DNA of 64,000 nt from Pseudomonas sp. Root562 (GCF_001427125.1 NZ_LMGK01000022.1:100126-164125), one strand, 5' to 3'. Shown: positions 43,402 to 54,000, counted from the first letter of the stretch. Made by a program: numbers and translations. Notes: generated by a model from the sequence alone, not told the origin.

Positions 43402-45309
43402 TCAGTGCCCGGTTCGCCGGGCCAGGGCGTTGTCCGGACGAATCTGGCGACGATCGCCAACGCGTCGCGTCAGGCCCAGCCGATCGAAGTATTCGAGAAT
43501 CTGAATGCTGCGCTTGCGGCCCAGCCCCACGGCATCACGAAATGCCGAGACCTGGATCACCGGATTCTCATCGGCCAGTTGCAACAGCATAGCCGCCAGA
43601 CGATGGAGCGTTGCGTCGGTGTAAAACAAGTCACGCACGATCTGATGCACCCGCCCAAGCCTGGCCATTTTGCGCAGCAACAATCGCACAGCGGCTTCGT
43701 CGTGGCCCAGCTCGCGTATCCATGGCGGATCGAAACCCGCCGCGTCGAACAGCGGCTGCAATTGCAGCCACATCGCTTCATCCGCCGCGCTCAGGCGCAC
43801 CTGGTGGTCGGGCAAATGCAGCCACGGCCCACTCGCAGTGATGGCGCCATGGCTGAGTAGATGGTCGAGCAGGCTCATGAATGTCGAGCGGTCGAGGGCA
43901 AAACCGGCGAATCGACGCAAGCGATCGCGGTCCGGCCCCATTTGATCGGGTTCCATTTGATGAAAGCGTGTCAGGTGTTGCAACAGCTCATCCTGCAATG
44001 TCTGCCACCGGGTGGTGCTGAACAACACGGTAGACTGCCGTGATTCGATCAGGCGCACGTCATCGGGCAGTGACCAGTTCGCTCGAAGCTGGTTGAACTG
44101 GCGCTCCAGACGTTGCGGATCGAACCCGGTAGCGCTGTTGGCCAGTAACACCGGCAGGGCATCTTCCAGGCGATTACTCGCGGCCAACGCCTGCAACTGC
44201 GCCAGTCGCTCCGGGCTGCGGCGATGTCGGCTGGGGGCGAACGGGTCAAGTACGCGTCCACCGCCGAGGGTCCGTTGCGCGCTCTGGTCACGCACGATCA
44301 GTGGATCGCCCTTCACGGCTTGCACCGGCGAATTGAGCAGGATCTGCGCCAACATCCGCTCGCCCGGTGCCACGCTCGCGCCCTCCAGCAATGCCACGCG
44401 CCCGGTAACGTCATGAGTGCCGATGTGTACGTGAACCGGCTGAAAATGCTCAAACGCGCGTGGCTCAGCGGGGAGTAACTGAAAGTCGATGTCCAGGCGC
44501 TGAGTCGGCGCGTACAGCCACTCTGACACCAGCCACTGACCGCGATTCATGTGCTCCAGCGCCAGGCGTTCGCCGCTGATGTTCAACGCAACACGCTGCC
44601 CGGCCACTGCCACATCGGCCGCCTGATTTTGCGCATGCAAGCCGCGCACGCGCACGGTTTTGCCGAGCGGGCCGAGCATCAGTGTATCGCCCACCGCGAC
44701 CTGGCCGGACACGGCCGTGCCGGTCACCACGATACCGGCGCCGGCGACACTGAATGCCCGGTCGATGGACAGCCGAAAACCACCGTCGATTCCGTGTTGC
44801 GCGACCTGGTTTTGCGCTTGCAGCAGCGCCTCGCGCAAGGTGTCTACGCCCTGCCCGGTGACGCTCGACAGCGCAATCAATGGCGCTGCCGCATAAGGCC
44901 CAGGTGCCAACAATGCGCTGACCTGCTCGCGCACGATGTTCACTCGGGAAGGTTCGACCCGGTCGCACTTGGTGATCGCCACAATGCAACGGGCGATGCC
45001 AAGCAGTTCGACGATGGCCAGATGTTCGCGGGTTTGCGGCATCACGCCGTCATCGGCAGCCACCACCAGCAACACCAGATCGATGCCCTGCGCCCCGGCC
45101 AGCATGTTGTGGGTGAAGCGCTCATGACCCGGCACATCAATGAAACCTGTCAGCGGTGCGCCGGGCACCAGCTCGGCGTAGAGATAGCCAAGGTCGATGG
45201 TCATGCCGCGCTCGCGCTCTTCCCGGCGCCGGTCGCCCGCCTGCCCGGTCAGGGCCTGGAGCAACGCAGTCTTGCCATGGTCGATGTGCCCCGCCGTGCC
45301 GACAATCAC
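43402..45309 (-). CDS. selB: Selenocysteine-specific elongation factor SelB
   Basis: This 635-residue GTPase delivers Sec-tRNA to UGA codons marked by a SECIS. It has P-loop GTAGHIDHGKTALL, switch II DVPGHE and TKCD motifs in the N-terminal EF-Tu-like part, then winged-helix domains (about 400-635) that bind the SECIS. Translation most likely begins at GTG 45309 (VIVGTAGHIDHG), overlapping the selA TGA by four bases (GTGA). The frame is open to an ATG at 45354, but that would add a non-homologous N terminus. Confidence 0.95.
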   Translation of the reverse strand: MIVGTAGHIDHGKTALLQALTGQAGDRRREERERGMTIDLGYLYAELVPGAPLTGFIDVPGHERFTHNMLAGAQGIDLVLLVVAADDGVMPQTREHLAIVELLGIARCIVAITKCDRVEPSRVNIVREQVSALLAPGPYAAAPLIALSSVTGQGVDTLREALLQAQNQVAQHGIDGGFRLSIDRAFSVAGAGIVVTGTAVSGQVAVGDTLMLGPLGKTVRVRGLHAQNQAADVAVAGQRVALNISGERLALEHMNRGQWLVSEWLYAPTQRLDIDFQLLPAEPRAFEHFQPVHVHIGTHDVTGRVALLEGASVAPGERMLAQILLNSPVQAVKGDPLIVRDQSAQRTLGGGRVLDPFAPSRHRRSPERLAQLQALAASNRLEDALPVLLANSATGFDPQRLERQFNQLRANWSLPDDVRLIESRQSTVLFSTTRWQTLQDELLQHLTRFHQMEPDQMGPDRDRLRRFAGFALDRSTFMSLLDHLLSHGAITASGPWLHLPDHQVRLSAADEAMWLQLQPLFDAAGFDPPWIRELGHDEAAVRLLLRKMARLGRVHQIVRDLFYTDATLHRLAAMLLQLADENPVIQVSAFRDAVGLGRKRSIQILEYFDRLGLTRRVGDRRQIRPDNALARRTGH

Positions 45310-46736
45310 CCTGCCCGGTCCTCCACTTTCAATTGATCGAGCTGCGCCAGCCACGTCGGTTCATCATCGAGTTGCCGCAAGTCGAGCCACAGGGCGTCGT
45401 CATCGATGCGCCCGAGCACCGGAATCGGCAATGCCCGCAAAGCAGATTCCAGCGCCATCAGCGAGCGTCCGCGCAATCGCTTGCTAGTGTTCGGGCGCAG
45501 GCACAGCGCGGCGCTCGGTAATCTCGCCACCGGTTGGCTGCCGCTGCCGATCATCCCCAACGCCGCCGTCGCGCTGACATTCCAGCCTTCGCCCAATTGT
45601 TTGGCCAAGGCCGGTTGCAGGCGCTCGGACTGGGCGAGGATGTCGGCCTGTGGCCGGGTCAGCAAGCGCAGACTTGGCAGACGTTCGGCCAGTCGATCCG
45701 GATTGCGGTACAAGCCGAGCACCGCTTCAAGGGCGGCCAGGGTCAGTTTGTCGACTCGCAACGCGCGTTTGAGCGGGTTCTTCTTGATTTTGCCGATCAG
45801 TTCCTTGCGCCCGACAATCAACCCGGCCTGCGGCCCGCCGAGCAATTTGTCACCGCTGAAGGTGACGATATCCGCACCATCGAGCAGCGCCTGGCGCACC
45901 GTCGGTTCAGCAGGCAACCCCCAGCGCGTCAGGTCCAGCAGGCTGCCACTGCCAAGGTCTTCGAGCAGCGGTAACCCATGCCGGTGCGCCAGTTGTGCGA
46001 GCTCGGCAGTCGGTACGCAAGCAGTGAAGCCCTGAATGCTGTAGTTGCTCGCGTGCACCCGCATGATCAAACCGCTGCGCGGGCCGATGGCGGCTTCATA
46101 GTCGCGGGCGTGGGTACGGTTGGTGGTGCCGACCTCATGCAGTTTTACCCCGGCGCGGGCCATGATGTCGGGAATGCGGAAGGCACCGCCGATTTCGATC
46201 AATTCACCCCGAGAGATGATGCCTTCCTTGCGCGCGCCCAGGCTGTTGAGGGTCAGCAGCACGGCGGCGGCATTGTTGTTGACCACCGTCACTGCTTCGG
46301 CACCGGTCAGTTCGCGGATCAAGCCTTCGATCAGATCGTCGCGGTCACCGCGTTTGCCACTGTTGAGGTCGAATTCCAGATTGAGCGGGTAGCGTGCGGC
46401 CATTTGTACTGCGTCAATCGCCTCTAGCGGCAACAACGCCCGCCCAAGGTTGGTATGCAATACGGTTCCGGTGAGGTTGAACACCCGCCGCACATGGCTG
46501 CGGTGTTGCACCTGCAGCCGTTCGCCCGCCCTGCCCGCCAACACTTCAGGACTGACTTCGATCGCCTGGAGCAGACCCTGTTGTACAGCTTCGCGCAATT
46601 CATCGAGCAATTGTCGCAACGTCGCCAGCAACGCGTCGCGCCCATAACGCTCGGCCAAAGGCTGAAACGCCGGATGACGCAACAGGCTGTCGATGGAAGG
46701 CAATCGCAGGTTGGGACTGGCACCGCTGGCGGACAT
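45306..46736 (-). CDS. selA: L-seryl-tRNA(Sec) selenium transferase
   Basis: This 476-residue PLP enzyme converts seryl-tRNA(Sec) to selenocysteinyl-tRNA(Sec) using selenophosphate. It has the NLTGTVLHTNLGRALLP segment (near residue 90) and the PLP lysine in TFSGDKLLGGPQAG. GGAG lies seven bases before the ATG. It sits between fdhE and selB in one operon. selD is not in the window. Confidence 0.96.
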   Translation of the reverse strand: MSASGASPNLRLPSIDSLLRHPAFQPLAERYGRDALLATLRQLLDELREAVQQGLLQAIEVSPEVLAGRAGERLQVQHRSHVRRVFNLTGTVLHTNLGRALLPLEAIDAVQMAARYPLNLEFDLNSGKRGDRDDLIEGLIRELTGAEAVTVVNNNAAAVLLTLNSLGARKEGIISRGELIEIGGAFRIPDIMARAGVKLHEVGTTNRTHARDYEAAIGPRSGLIMRVHASNYSIQGFTACVPTAELAQLAHRHGLPLLEDLGSGSLLDLTRWGLPAEPTVRQALLDGADIVTFSGDKLLGGPQAGLIVGRKELIGKIKKNPLKRALRVDKLTLAALEAVLGLYRNPDRLAERLPSLRLLTRPQADILAQSERLQPALAKQLGEGWNVSATAALGMIGSGSQPVARLPSAALCLRPNTSKRLRGRSLMALESALRALPIPVLGRIDDDALWLDLRQLDDEPTWLAQLDQLKVEDRAG

Positions 46737-46787
46737 CGGGCGCTCCTGAAATAGAAAGACCGTCGCGCCAGAGTGTAGACGCTGTGG

Positions 46788-47714
46788 TCATTCGTCTCCC
46801 GGTGCCAGTAACAGGTTCGGTGCCAGGCGCTGATAGCCGTCCTGGGCCAGGCGCATGTCGAGCATCAAGCTGCTCAAATCCGCCGACAACGCTTCAGCGG
46901 CCGCATCGTTTTCCAGGTAGAGCAGTTTCAGGTAGCTGTTGCAGCTCGGGCACATTTCGGCGCGCAGCGGTGCCTGGTTGGCGGCGTGGCGATCGTCTTC
47001 AAGGCTGAGATATTCCAGGCCCTTGCTCTGCTCGCAATACACACATTTGACCCGCACAACGTGCCATTCACAGGCGCACAACGAGCAGACCAGATACCGC
47101 AGACCGTTGTGCTTGCCACGATTGCGAATCACCCCGGCCATGGCCGGCGAGCCGCAACACGGGCATTGGCTGAGGCTGTCGCCCGGTTTGAGCTGCAGGT
47201 TCGGCGTGCGGAGCAGCCAATGGCTCCAGGCCGCTTGCAGGGCAGCACCGAGAAACGGTACCAACGCTGCCGGCACCAGCGAATATTGGCCGCTGACCAG
47301 CGCCACGGCCCACGCACGACGCTGGCCCGGGCTGGCTGTGCGCAACGTGGCCAATGCATCGTTTACCGCCGGTTGCGCTGGCGGTACATAGCGTTGCAGC
47401 AAGGCGTCCAGATACGCTTGCCAGTCGTCCTCGCGAGTCAGGCTGTCGGCGGCGAACGGCGGCAATCCGTGGTGTCGGCAAAGCTCGATGCGTTGTGCGT
47501 CGAGTGGCTCGCCAAGCGGCGGATCGTCCAGGATCTGCTGTTGCACCCGACACAGGTCTGCGATCAAGCGTAAATAGTCAGCCAACGGATGATCCACAGC
47601 CAATTGCTCCAGGCGTGCTGCGCGCAGGCTGAACAGGTTATGCGGTGGCAGGTGCAGAAACGGCGGCGAACTGGCCGCCGCTTCGATTTCTCCGGGTTCA
47701 AGTATGGTTGGCAA
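46788..47714 (-). CDS. fdhE: Formate dehydrogenase accessory protein FdhE
   Basis: This 308-residue rubredoxin-like cytoplasmic protein has four CxxC-type knuckles: CPCCGSP, CSLCACEWH, CVYCEQS and CPSCNSY (about residues 185-265). FdhE is needed to mature the respiratory formate dehydrogenases before Tat export. It follows fdnI by three bases. Confidence 0.95.
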   Translation of the reverse strand: MPTILEPGEIEAAASSPPFLHLPPHNLFSLRAARLEQLAVDHPLADYLRLIADLCRVQQQILDDPPLGEPLDAQRIELCRHHGLPPFAADSLTREDDWQAYLDALLQRYVPPAQPAVNDALATLRTASPGQRRAWAVALVSGQYSLVPAALVPFLGAALQAAWSHWLLRTPNLQLKPGDSLSQCPCCGSPAMAGVIRNRGKHNGLRYLVCSLCACEWHVVRVKCVYCEQSKGLEYLSLEDDRHAANQAPLRAEMCPSCNSYLKLLYLENDAAAEALSADLSSLMLDMRLAQDGYQRLAPNLLLAPGDE

Positions 47715-47717
47715 GCG

Positions 47718-48380
47718 TCAGCCCTTTTTGGTGATCGGTCGCTCGGGAGGTACGTCGCGCGTCTCATCGTGAGTCACTTGGCGATACCAGAGTTCGTGGT
47801 GTTTCCTGGCCCAGGCACGACTGACCCAACCGTGCGTCATGGCGCTGACCGAACCCTTGATCCAGATGCCCGCATAAATGTGCACGATGATGCTCAGGAT
47901 CAGCACGAAACCCGCCAGCGCATGCAGCAGCATGGCCCAGCGAATGCTGCTGATGCCGAAGTAGGCACTGAAATATGCACGCCAGATCACCAGGCCGCTG
48001 AACAGCAGCACCAGCATGCACAGCAGTAAAGTCCAGAACAGCAACTTCTGCCCGGCGTTGTATTTGCCCACCGGCGGTACTTCTTCCTCGTTGTTGGCCA
48101 TCACCCGATTGATGCGCCTCAGCCACAGGCGATCATTGGCAATGAAGTAGTTGGAACGCCAGAAGCTGAACACCAGCCCAAGGAAAAACACGAACATCAA
48201 TACGCCCATGAACGGATGCAGAATGCGAGTCCAGGGGCCACCGCCAAACAGATTGCTCAGCCAGTACAGCGCCGGGTGGAACAACGCCAGCCCGGACAGC
48301 CCGGCCATCAGGAACAGAATCGCCACCAGCCAGTGGTTGGTGCGCTGGTTGCTGGTGTAGCGCAGGATGGTCTTGTTCAT
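47718..48380 (-). CDS. fdnI: Formate dehydrogenase cytochrome b556 subunit
   Basis: This 220-residue membrane subunit has four helices with heme-ligand histidines (RTNHWLVAI, ILHPFMG, LLHALAGF, IVHIYAGIWI) and passes electrons from FdnH to the quinone pool. It overlaps the fdnH stop by four bases (ATGA). Confidence 0.94.
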   Translation of the reverse strand: MNKTILRYTSNQRTNHWLVAILFLMAGLSGLALFHPALYWLSNLFGGGPWTRILHPFMGVLMFVFFLGLVFSFWRSNYFIANDRLWLRRINRVMANNEEEVPPVGKYNAGQKLLFWTLLLCMLVLLFSGLVIWRAYFSAYFGISSIRWAMLLHALAGFVLILSIIVHIYAGIWIKGSVSAMTHGWVSRAWARKHHELWYRQVTHDETRDVPPERPITKKG

Positions 48381-49312
48381 GGCCTGCCCTCCCCGCGTGG
48401 GTCATAGGTGTGCACCGCAGGATCGACCTGATGAACCGAAGTATCCGGCGGTTCCGGGTATTCATCTTCCTCGACCCGGTTCGGTCCGATGCGCACATAG
48501 TGGAAGAACCCGGCCAGCACCGCCGCGCCCATGGCCAGCAGCGCCAAGGGTTTGCTGATGCCTTTCCACAAGCCCACCAAGGGACTGATCGCCGGATGAT
48601 CCGGTAAACCGGCATACAACTTTGGTGTGTCGGCGTGATGCAGCACGTACATGACGTGCGTGCCGCCGACCCCTTCGGGATCGTACAAACCTGCATTGTC
48701 GAAACCACGACTTTTCAGGTCGACGATGCGTTCAGCCGCGTGTTCCTTCATGTCGTCCTTGGTACCGAACACAATGGCACCGGTTGGACAGGTTTTTACA
48801 CAGGCCGGCTCAAGGCCAACCGAAACACGGTCCGAACACAGTGTGCATTTGTAGGCTTTGTGGTCTTTTTGCGAGATCCGCGGAATGTTGAACGGGCAAC
48901 CGGTGATGCAGTAACCGCAGCCGATGCAATGGTCCTGGTCGAAATCGACGATACCATTGGCATGTTTGATGATCGCCCCTGGGCTGGGGCATGCCGCCAG
49001 GCAACCCGGTTCGGCGCAATGCATGCAACCGTCCTTGCGGATCAGCCATTCCAGGTTACCGGCATCGGTTTCATGCTCGGTGAAACGCATCAAGGTCCAG
49101 GTGTCGGCAGTCAGGTCATGGGGGTTGTCGTAGGTGCCGAGGTTGTGGCCGACCTCGTCGCGCAGCTCGTTCCACTCCGAGCATGCGACCTGGCAGGCCT
49201 TGCAGCCGATGCACTTGGTGGTATCGATCAGTTTGGCGACTTCCTCCACACCACGCACCGATGGCGCGGGCGTGGTGGTGGCCGAGCGGGCAATGATGTC
49301 TTGGCTGGCCAT
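48377..49312 (-). CDS. fdnH: Formate dehydrogenase iron-sulfur subunit
   Basis: This 311-residue subunit has four ferredoxin-type cysteine sets (CIGCKACQVACSEW, CMHCAEPGCLAACP, CIGCGYCITGCPFNIPR, CTLCSDRVSVGLEPACVKTCP) binding four [4Fe-4S] clusters, then a C-terminal transmembrane helix (about 265-285) that anchors it on the periplasmic face. It starts directly after the fdnG stop. Confidence 0.95.
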   Translation of the reverse strand: MASQDIIARSATTTPAPSVRGVEEVAKLIDTTKCIGCKACQVACSEWNELRDEVGHNLGTYDNPHDLTADTWTLMRFTEHETDAGNLEWLIRKDGCMHCAEPGCLAACPSPGAIIKHANGIVDFDQDHCIGCGYCITGCPFNIPRISQKDHKAYKCTLCSDRVSVGLEPACVKTCPTGAIVFGTKDDMKEHAAERIVDLKSRGFDNAGLYDPEGVGGTHVMYVLHHADTPKLYAGLPDHPAISPLVGLWKGISKPLALLAMGAAVLAGFFHYVRIGPNRVEEDEYPEPPDTSVHQVDPAVHTYDPRGEGRP

Positions 49313-52300
49313 TTAGACTTTCTCCACGTTGACCAGGAATGACTTGGATTCCGGGGTCTGTGTGTTGCCATCGCCGAGGAACGGCACCAGGGTGTTGGTC
49401 AGGTAGCCGTGACGGGTCAGGCCGGTAAACCCCCAGTGCAGCGGGATGCCGATCTGATGCACGACCTGATTGTTGACCTGCAGCGGACGAATCCGTTTGG
49501 TCACCACCGCCACCGCTTCGATAAACCCGCGCTTGCTGCTGACCCGCACCCGATCACCGGCCACGATCCCCTTTTCCTTGGCCAGCACTTCGCCGATTTC
49601 CACAAACTGCTCAGGCTGGGTAATCGCATTGAGCTTGCAGTGCTTGCTCCAGAAGTGGAAATGCTCAGTCAACCGGTAACTCGTCGCGGCGTACGGGTAA
49701 TCCTTGGCAACGCCGAGGGTATCCCACACCGAATCGAAGATCCGCGCTGCCGGGTTACTGGTGGCTTTTTTGTTGCTCGGGTGCAATGGATTGATGCCGA
49801 TCGGCGTTTCGAACGGTTCGTAGTGCTCGGGAAACGGGCCTTCGTTCATCTTGTCGACGGCGAAGAAACGCGCCACGCCCTCGGGGTTCATGATGAACGG
49901 ATTCATCCCGGCTTCCGGTGGCACATCGGCCTTGTAGTCCGGCACATCGGTGCCGGCCCACGCTTTGCCGTTCCACCACACCAGGCGTTTGTGCGGATCC
50001 CACGGTTTGCCCTGCAAGTCCGCTGAAGCGCGGTTGTAGAGAATCCGCCGGTTCGCCGGCCAGGCCCACGCCCAACCCTGATGCTGATGCATGCCGAACG
50101 GGTCATTGTTGTCGCGACGAGCCATCTGATTGCCCAGCTCTGTCCAGCTGCCACAGAAAATCCAGCAACCGGACGCCGTGCTGCCATCGTCCTTGAGCTG
50201 ACCAAAACCGGCCAGCTGGGCGTTGGCCTTGATGGCCGCGCCCGTGGCGTCGGTGATGTCGGTGATGGCCGTGCCGTTGATTTCCCTGGCCAGTTCCTCG
50301 GGCGAAGGTTCGTCAGGGATCTTGTAAGGCCACGACAACTTGAGCAGCGGGTCGGGGAATTTGCCGCCATTGGCCTGGTAACGCTGACGCAACCGCAGAA
50401 ACAGCTCACTCATGATCTGTACGTCGGTGCGTGCTTCGCCGGGACCGTCGGCACCTTTCCAGTGCCATTGCAGCCAGCGGCTGCTGTTGACCAGCGAACC
50501 GTCTTCTTCGGCGAAACAGGTGGTGGGCAGGCGTATCACTTCAGTTTGGATATCGGCGCTGTTGACGTCGTTGAACGGCCCGACTTTTTGCCAGAACTCA
50601 GATGTTTCAGTGGCCAGCGGGTCCATCACCACCAGCCATTTGAGCTTGGCCAGCGCAACCATCACCCGGTTTTTATCGGGCAGCGCGGCGATGGGGTTGA
50701 AGCCTTGGCACATGTAGCCGTTGACTTTGCCCTGGCCCATCAGGTCAAACACCTTGAGGATGTCGTACTGAGGAATGTCCAGTTTCGGCAAGTAATCGAA
50801 AGCCCAGTTGTTCTCGACGGTGGCGTTGGCGCCGTACCAGGACTTCATCAAGCTCACATGGAACTTGCTGTAATGCTGCCAGTAAGACAACTGCCCCGGA
50901 CGCAAGGGGACTTGCGTACGCTTGGTAATGTAGGCGGCGTAATCCTGTTCAGCGTCGCCCGGCAGGGTCAGATAACCGGGCAGTGAGTTGGACAGCAGCC
51001 CCAGGTCGGTCAGGCCCTGGATATTGGAGTGCCCGCGCAAGGCATTCACGCCCCCGCCCGGCATGCCGACGTTGCCCAAAAGCAATTGCACCATCGCTGC
51101 GCTACGGATGATCTGGGCGCCAATCGAGTGTTGGGTCCAGCCCAAGGCATAGAGAATGGTCATGGTCTTGCCCGGTTGCGAGCAAGTGGCGATTTCCTCC
51201 CAGATTTTCTGCATGGCATCGACCGGCATGCCACAGATCTGGCTGGCCAGATCGATGTTGTAACGGCTGTAGTGCTGCTTCATCAATTGATAGACGCAAC
51301 GCGGGTCTTGCAGCGTCGGATCGACCTTGACGAAACCGTCCTCACCGAGCTCGTAGCCCCAGCCGGATTTATCGGTGTACAGGCGCTTGTCGACATCGTA
51401 GCCACTGAAAATACCGTCCTCGAAGCCATACCCGGCTTTGACGATGAACGACACGTCGGTGTAGTTACGCACGTATTCGTGCTGGATCTTGTCCTCGGTC
51501 AGCAAGTAATTGATCAACCCGCCCATGAAGGCGATGTCGGTGCCGGTACGAATCGGCGCGTAGTAATCGGCCACCGAGGCGGTCCGGGTAAAACGCGGAT
51601 CGACCACGATCAAGCGCGCCTTGTTGTGCGCCTTGGCTTCGGTCACCCATTTGAAGCCGCACGGGTGCGCTTCTGCTGCGTTGCCGCCCATCACCAGTAC
51701 CAGATTCGCGTTGGCGATATCGGTCCAGTGGTTGGTCATGGCACCACGGCCGTACGTCGGGGCAAGACTTGCCACCGTCGGGCCGTGTCAGACACGCGCC
51801 TGGTTATCGAACCCCAGCATGCCGAGACTGCGAATGACCTTGTGGGTGATGTAACCCGCCTCGTTGGACGCCGCCGATGCCGCAAGGAAACCGGTGGTCA
51901 ACCAGCGGTTGACCGTTTGGCCCTGGGCATTCTTCTCGATGAAATTGGCGTCGCGGTCGGCCTTCATCAGGTCCGCCACGCGGTCGAGTGCTTCGTCCCA
52001 GGAGACGCGGGTCCATTCCGAGCTGCCGGGTTTGCGTACCTGCGGATATTGCAGGCGCCCGGGGCTGTGAATGAAGTCCAGCAGGCCTGCGCCTTTGGGG
52101 CAAAGGGTGCCGCGGTTGACCGGGTGGTCGGCGTCACCTTCTATGTGGATGATGTTTTGCGCGACATTTTTCGCTGCATCGCCCTGGCTGTACATGATCA
52201 ACCCACAGCCGACCGAGCAGTACGGACAGGTGTTGCGGGTTTCTCGAGTGTGGGCAAGCTTGAAGTGGCGCACCTGCTCGGCGAAAGCGGCTGTCGGGGC

Positions 52301-52378
52301 CATGCCCAACGCGCCCAGGCTCGAACCAGCAAGGCCGATACCAGCGACCTTGAAGAACTGACGACGGCTGAGGTCCAT
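49313..52378 (-). CDS. fdnG: Selenocysteine-containing formate dehydrogenase catalytic subunit
   Basis: The 1021-residue molybdenum enzyme oxidises formate in the periplasm. An in-frame TGA at 51788-51790 (residue 197, RVUHGPTV context) is selenocysteine, not a break: the frame continues with full homology on both sides. The N terminus has the Tat motif SRRQFFK (residues 4-10) and the cluster motif CPYCSVGC. The start at 52378 has CAGGAG seven bases upstream; an in-frame start at 52432 lacks support. A SECIS-like hairpin follows the TGA. selABC lie in the same block, so Sec supply and user are co-located. Confidence 0.96.
51759..51790 (-). promoter_or_regulatory. SECIS-like recoding hairpin in fdnG mRNA
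   Basis: Starting at the UGA (51790), the message has GGCA-AGUCU-UGCC 16 to 30 bases downstream, closed below by GG/CC pairs. An apical loop with GU next to the closing pairs, about 17-24 bases after UGA, is the bacterial SECIS layout recognised by SelB. Confidence 0.75.
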
Positions 52379-52537
52379 CGTGCACTCCTGATCAGGTGGA
52401 AATCCGGTGCATTGCCGGACTTTTCTGGACAATCACGGTGGCGGCAGTCTGGCTGCCGACACCTGAAATAGTAGACAAGGCTGTCGAAATCACCATGACA
52501 ACCGACCGTCGGGCATTTGCGGACAACCACAGAACAT

Positions 52538-52626
52538 TGTGGGAGCTGGCTTGCCAGCGATAGCGTCGTGTCATTCACCATTTCGCCGTCTGACCGGCCC
52601 CCATCGCTGGCAAGCCAGCTCCCACA
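52538..52626. repeat. Inverted pair of Pseudomonas REP elements (REPIN-like)
   Basis: TGTGGGAGCTGGCTTGCCAG at 52538-52557 recurs as the reverse complement at 52607-52626, extended to ATCGCTGG at 52603. The two copies flank about 41 bases. This is the common REP palindrome of fluorescens-type pseudomonads, located in the gap upstream of fdnG and the C-S lyase gene. Confidence 0.9.
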
Positions 52627-52696
52627 GGGGATGTGTTGCCGGGGATTGGCGCTTATCATGGCCGGCATGATTAACCAGCCTTTACGAGATTTGCGC

Positions 52697-53851
52697 ATGA
52701 CTTTCGATTTTGATCAGGTGTTCGACCGCCACCACACCGGCAGTACCAAGTGGAGCCGCTACCCGGCCGACGTGTTGCCGATGTGGGTTGCCGACATGGA
52801 TTTCGCGGCACCACCAGTGATCGTCCAGGCCTTGCAAAAACGTCTGGAGCATCCGTTGCTTGGCTACAGCGTGGCTCAGGATGACCTGCGCGAAGCCATC
52901 GTTGCTGATTTGTGGAACAAGTACGTCTGGCGAGTCGAGCCGCAAGAGCTGATCTTCCTGCCGGGTGTCGAATCGGGCTTCAACATGGCCCTCAAGGCAT
53001 TGGTGCAGCCGCAACAGAATGTTGTCGTGCAAGTGCCGAACTACCCGCCGCTGCGCCACGCGCCAGGGCATTGGGGCCTGAACAAGGTGGAGTTGAATTT
53101 CAATCCGCAAGCCGACGGCACCTACATCACGCCATTGGCCACGTTGAGCCAGTCGCTGCAAGGTGGCGGCGCCCTGCTGCTGAGCAACCCGCACAACCCA
53201 TTGGGCAAAGCATTCCCTCGGGCCGAACTGCAAGCGATCGCCGACATCTGCCTGGAGCACGGTGCCTGGATCATCTCCGACGAAATCCACGCCGAACTGT
53301 GCTTCGACGGCCGCCAGCACATTCCGATGGCCTCCCTCAGCCCGCAAATCGCCCAGCGCACCATTACGCTGATGTCGGCGAGCAAGGCCTATAACATCGC
53401 CGGGCTGAAAACCTCGTTCATGATCATTCAGGATCGCCACCTGCGCGAGAAGGTCAACCATGCCCGCTGCGGCATGGTCGACAGCGTCAACCCGCTGGGC
53501 ATGGAAGCCACGCGCGTCGCTTACAGCGAAGCCGGGCCATGGCTGGCCGCGCTGAAGGACTATTTGCAAAGCAATCGTGATTATCTGGTCGACGCCGTGC
53601 GCAGCCGCTTGCCGGGCATCAGCATGAACGTGCCGCAGAGCACTTATCTGGCCTGGCTGGACTGCTCGGCGCTGGGGCTGGACAACCCACAGCAATTCTT
53701 TCTCGAACAGGCCAAGGTCGGTTTGAGCCCGGGCCTGGATTTCGGTGATGACGGCCGGCAGTTCGTGCGCTTGAATTTCGGCTGCCCGCGCTCGCTGCTC
53801 GAAGAAGGCATTGCGCGGATGGAGCGCAGTTTGCGCAACCTCAGGGCCTGA
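52697..53851 (+). CDS. PatB/MalY-type C-S beta-lyase (PLP)
   Basis: This 384-residue fold-type I PLP enzyme cleaves cystathionine and other S-substituted cysteines. It has the LPMWVADMDFAAPP opening (PatB/MalY family mark), NPHNPLGKAF, SDEIHAEL and the PLP lysine in SASKAYNIAGLK. The start at 52697 (MTFDFDQVFDRHHTGS) has CGAGA ten bases upstream; longer starts at 52667 or 52517 run into the REP element. Single gene. Confidence 0.93.
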   Translation: MTFDFDQVFDRHHTGSTKWSRYPADVLPMWVADMDFAAPPVIVQALQKRLEHPLLGYSVAQDDLREAIVADLWNKYVWRVEPQELIFLPGVESGFNMALKALVQPQQNVVVQVPNYPPLRHAPGHWGLNKVELNFNPQADGTYITPLATLSQSLQGGGALLLSNPHNPLGKAFPRAELQAIADICLEHGAWIISDEIHAELCFDGRQHIPMASLSPQIAQRTITLMSASKAYNIAGLKTSFMIIQDRHLREKVNHARCGMVDSVNPLGMEATRVAYSEAGPWLAALKDYLQSNRDYLVDAVRSRLPGISMNVPQSTYLAWLDCSALGLDNPQQFFLEQAKVGLSPGLDFGDDGRQFVRLNFGCPRSLLEEGIARMERSLRNLRA

Positions 53852-53893
53852 TAAATCCCCCGGCAGAAGCGCACTTAAGGACGAACACTGTAC

Positions 53894-54000
53894 CTGTGGC
53901 GAGGGAGCTCGCTCCCGCTGGGGCGCGAAGCGGCCCTGAAAAGGACTGCTGCGCAGCCCAACGGGACGGTGCGGCGATCCGACAAGCTCCCTCGCCACAG
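53894..54000. repeat. Second Pseudomonas-type inverted repeat
   Basis: CTGTGGCGAGGGAGCT at the left end pairs with AGCTCCCTCGCCACAG at the right end; the inside holds smaller palindromes. This is another intergenic repeat family common in the genus, placed after the C-S lyase and probably also a transcription end. Confidence 0.85.

Noticed and set aside
51788..51790. Premature stop codon in fdnG
   Set aside because: The TGA is at the known Sec position, a SECIS-like hairpin follows, and selABC are adjacent. It is recoding, not a mutation.
51029..52471. Long plus-strand frame (480 codons) opposite fdnG
   Set aside because: It is antisense to a clearly conserved molybdoenzyme, has no ribosome site, and its composition mirrors the codon bias of fdnG on the other strand.
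52682..53998. Minus-strand frame of 438 codons opposite the C-S lyase
   Set aside because: The plus frame has full PLP-enzyme motifs, and the minus frame extends into the intergenic repeat.
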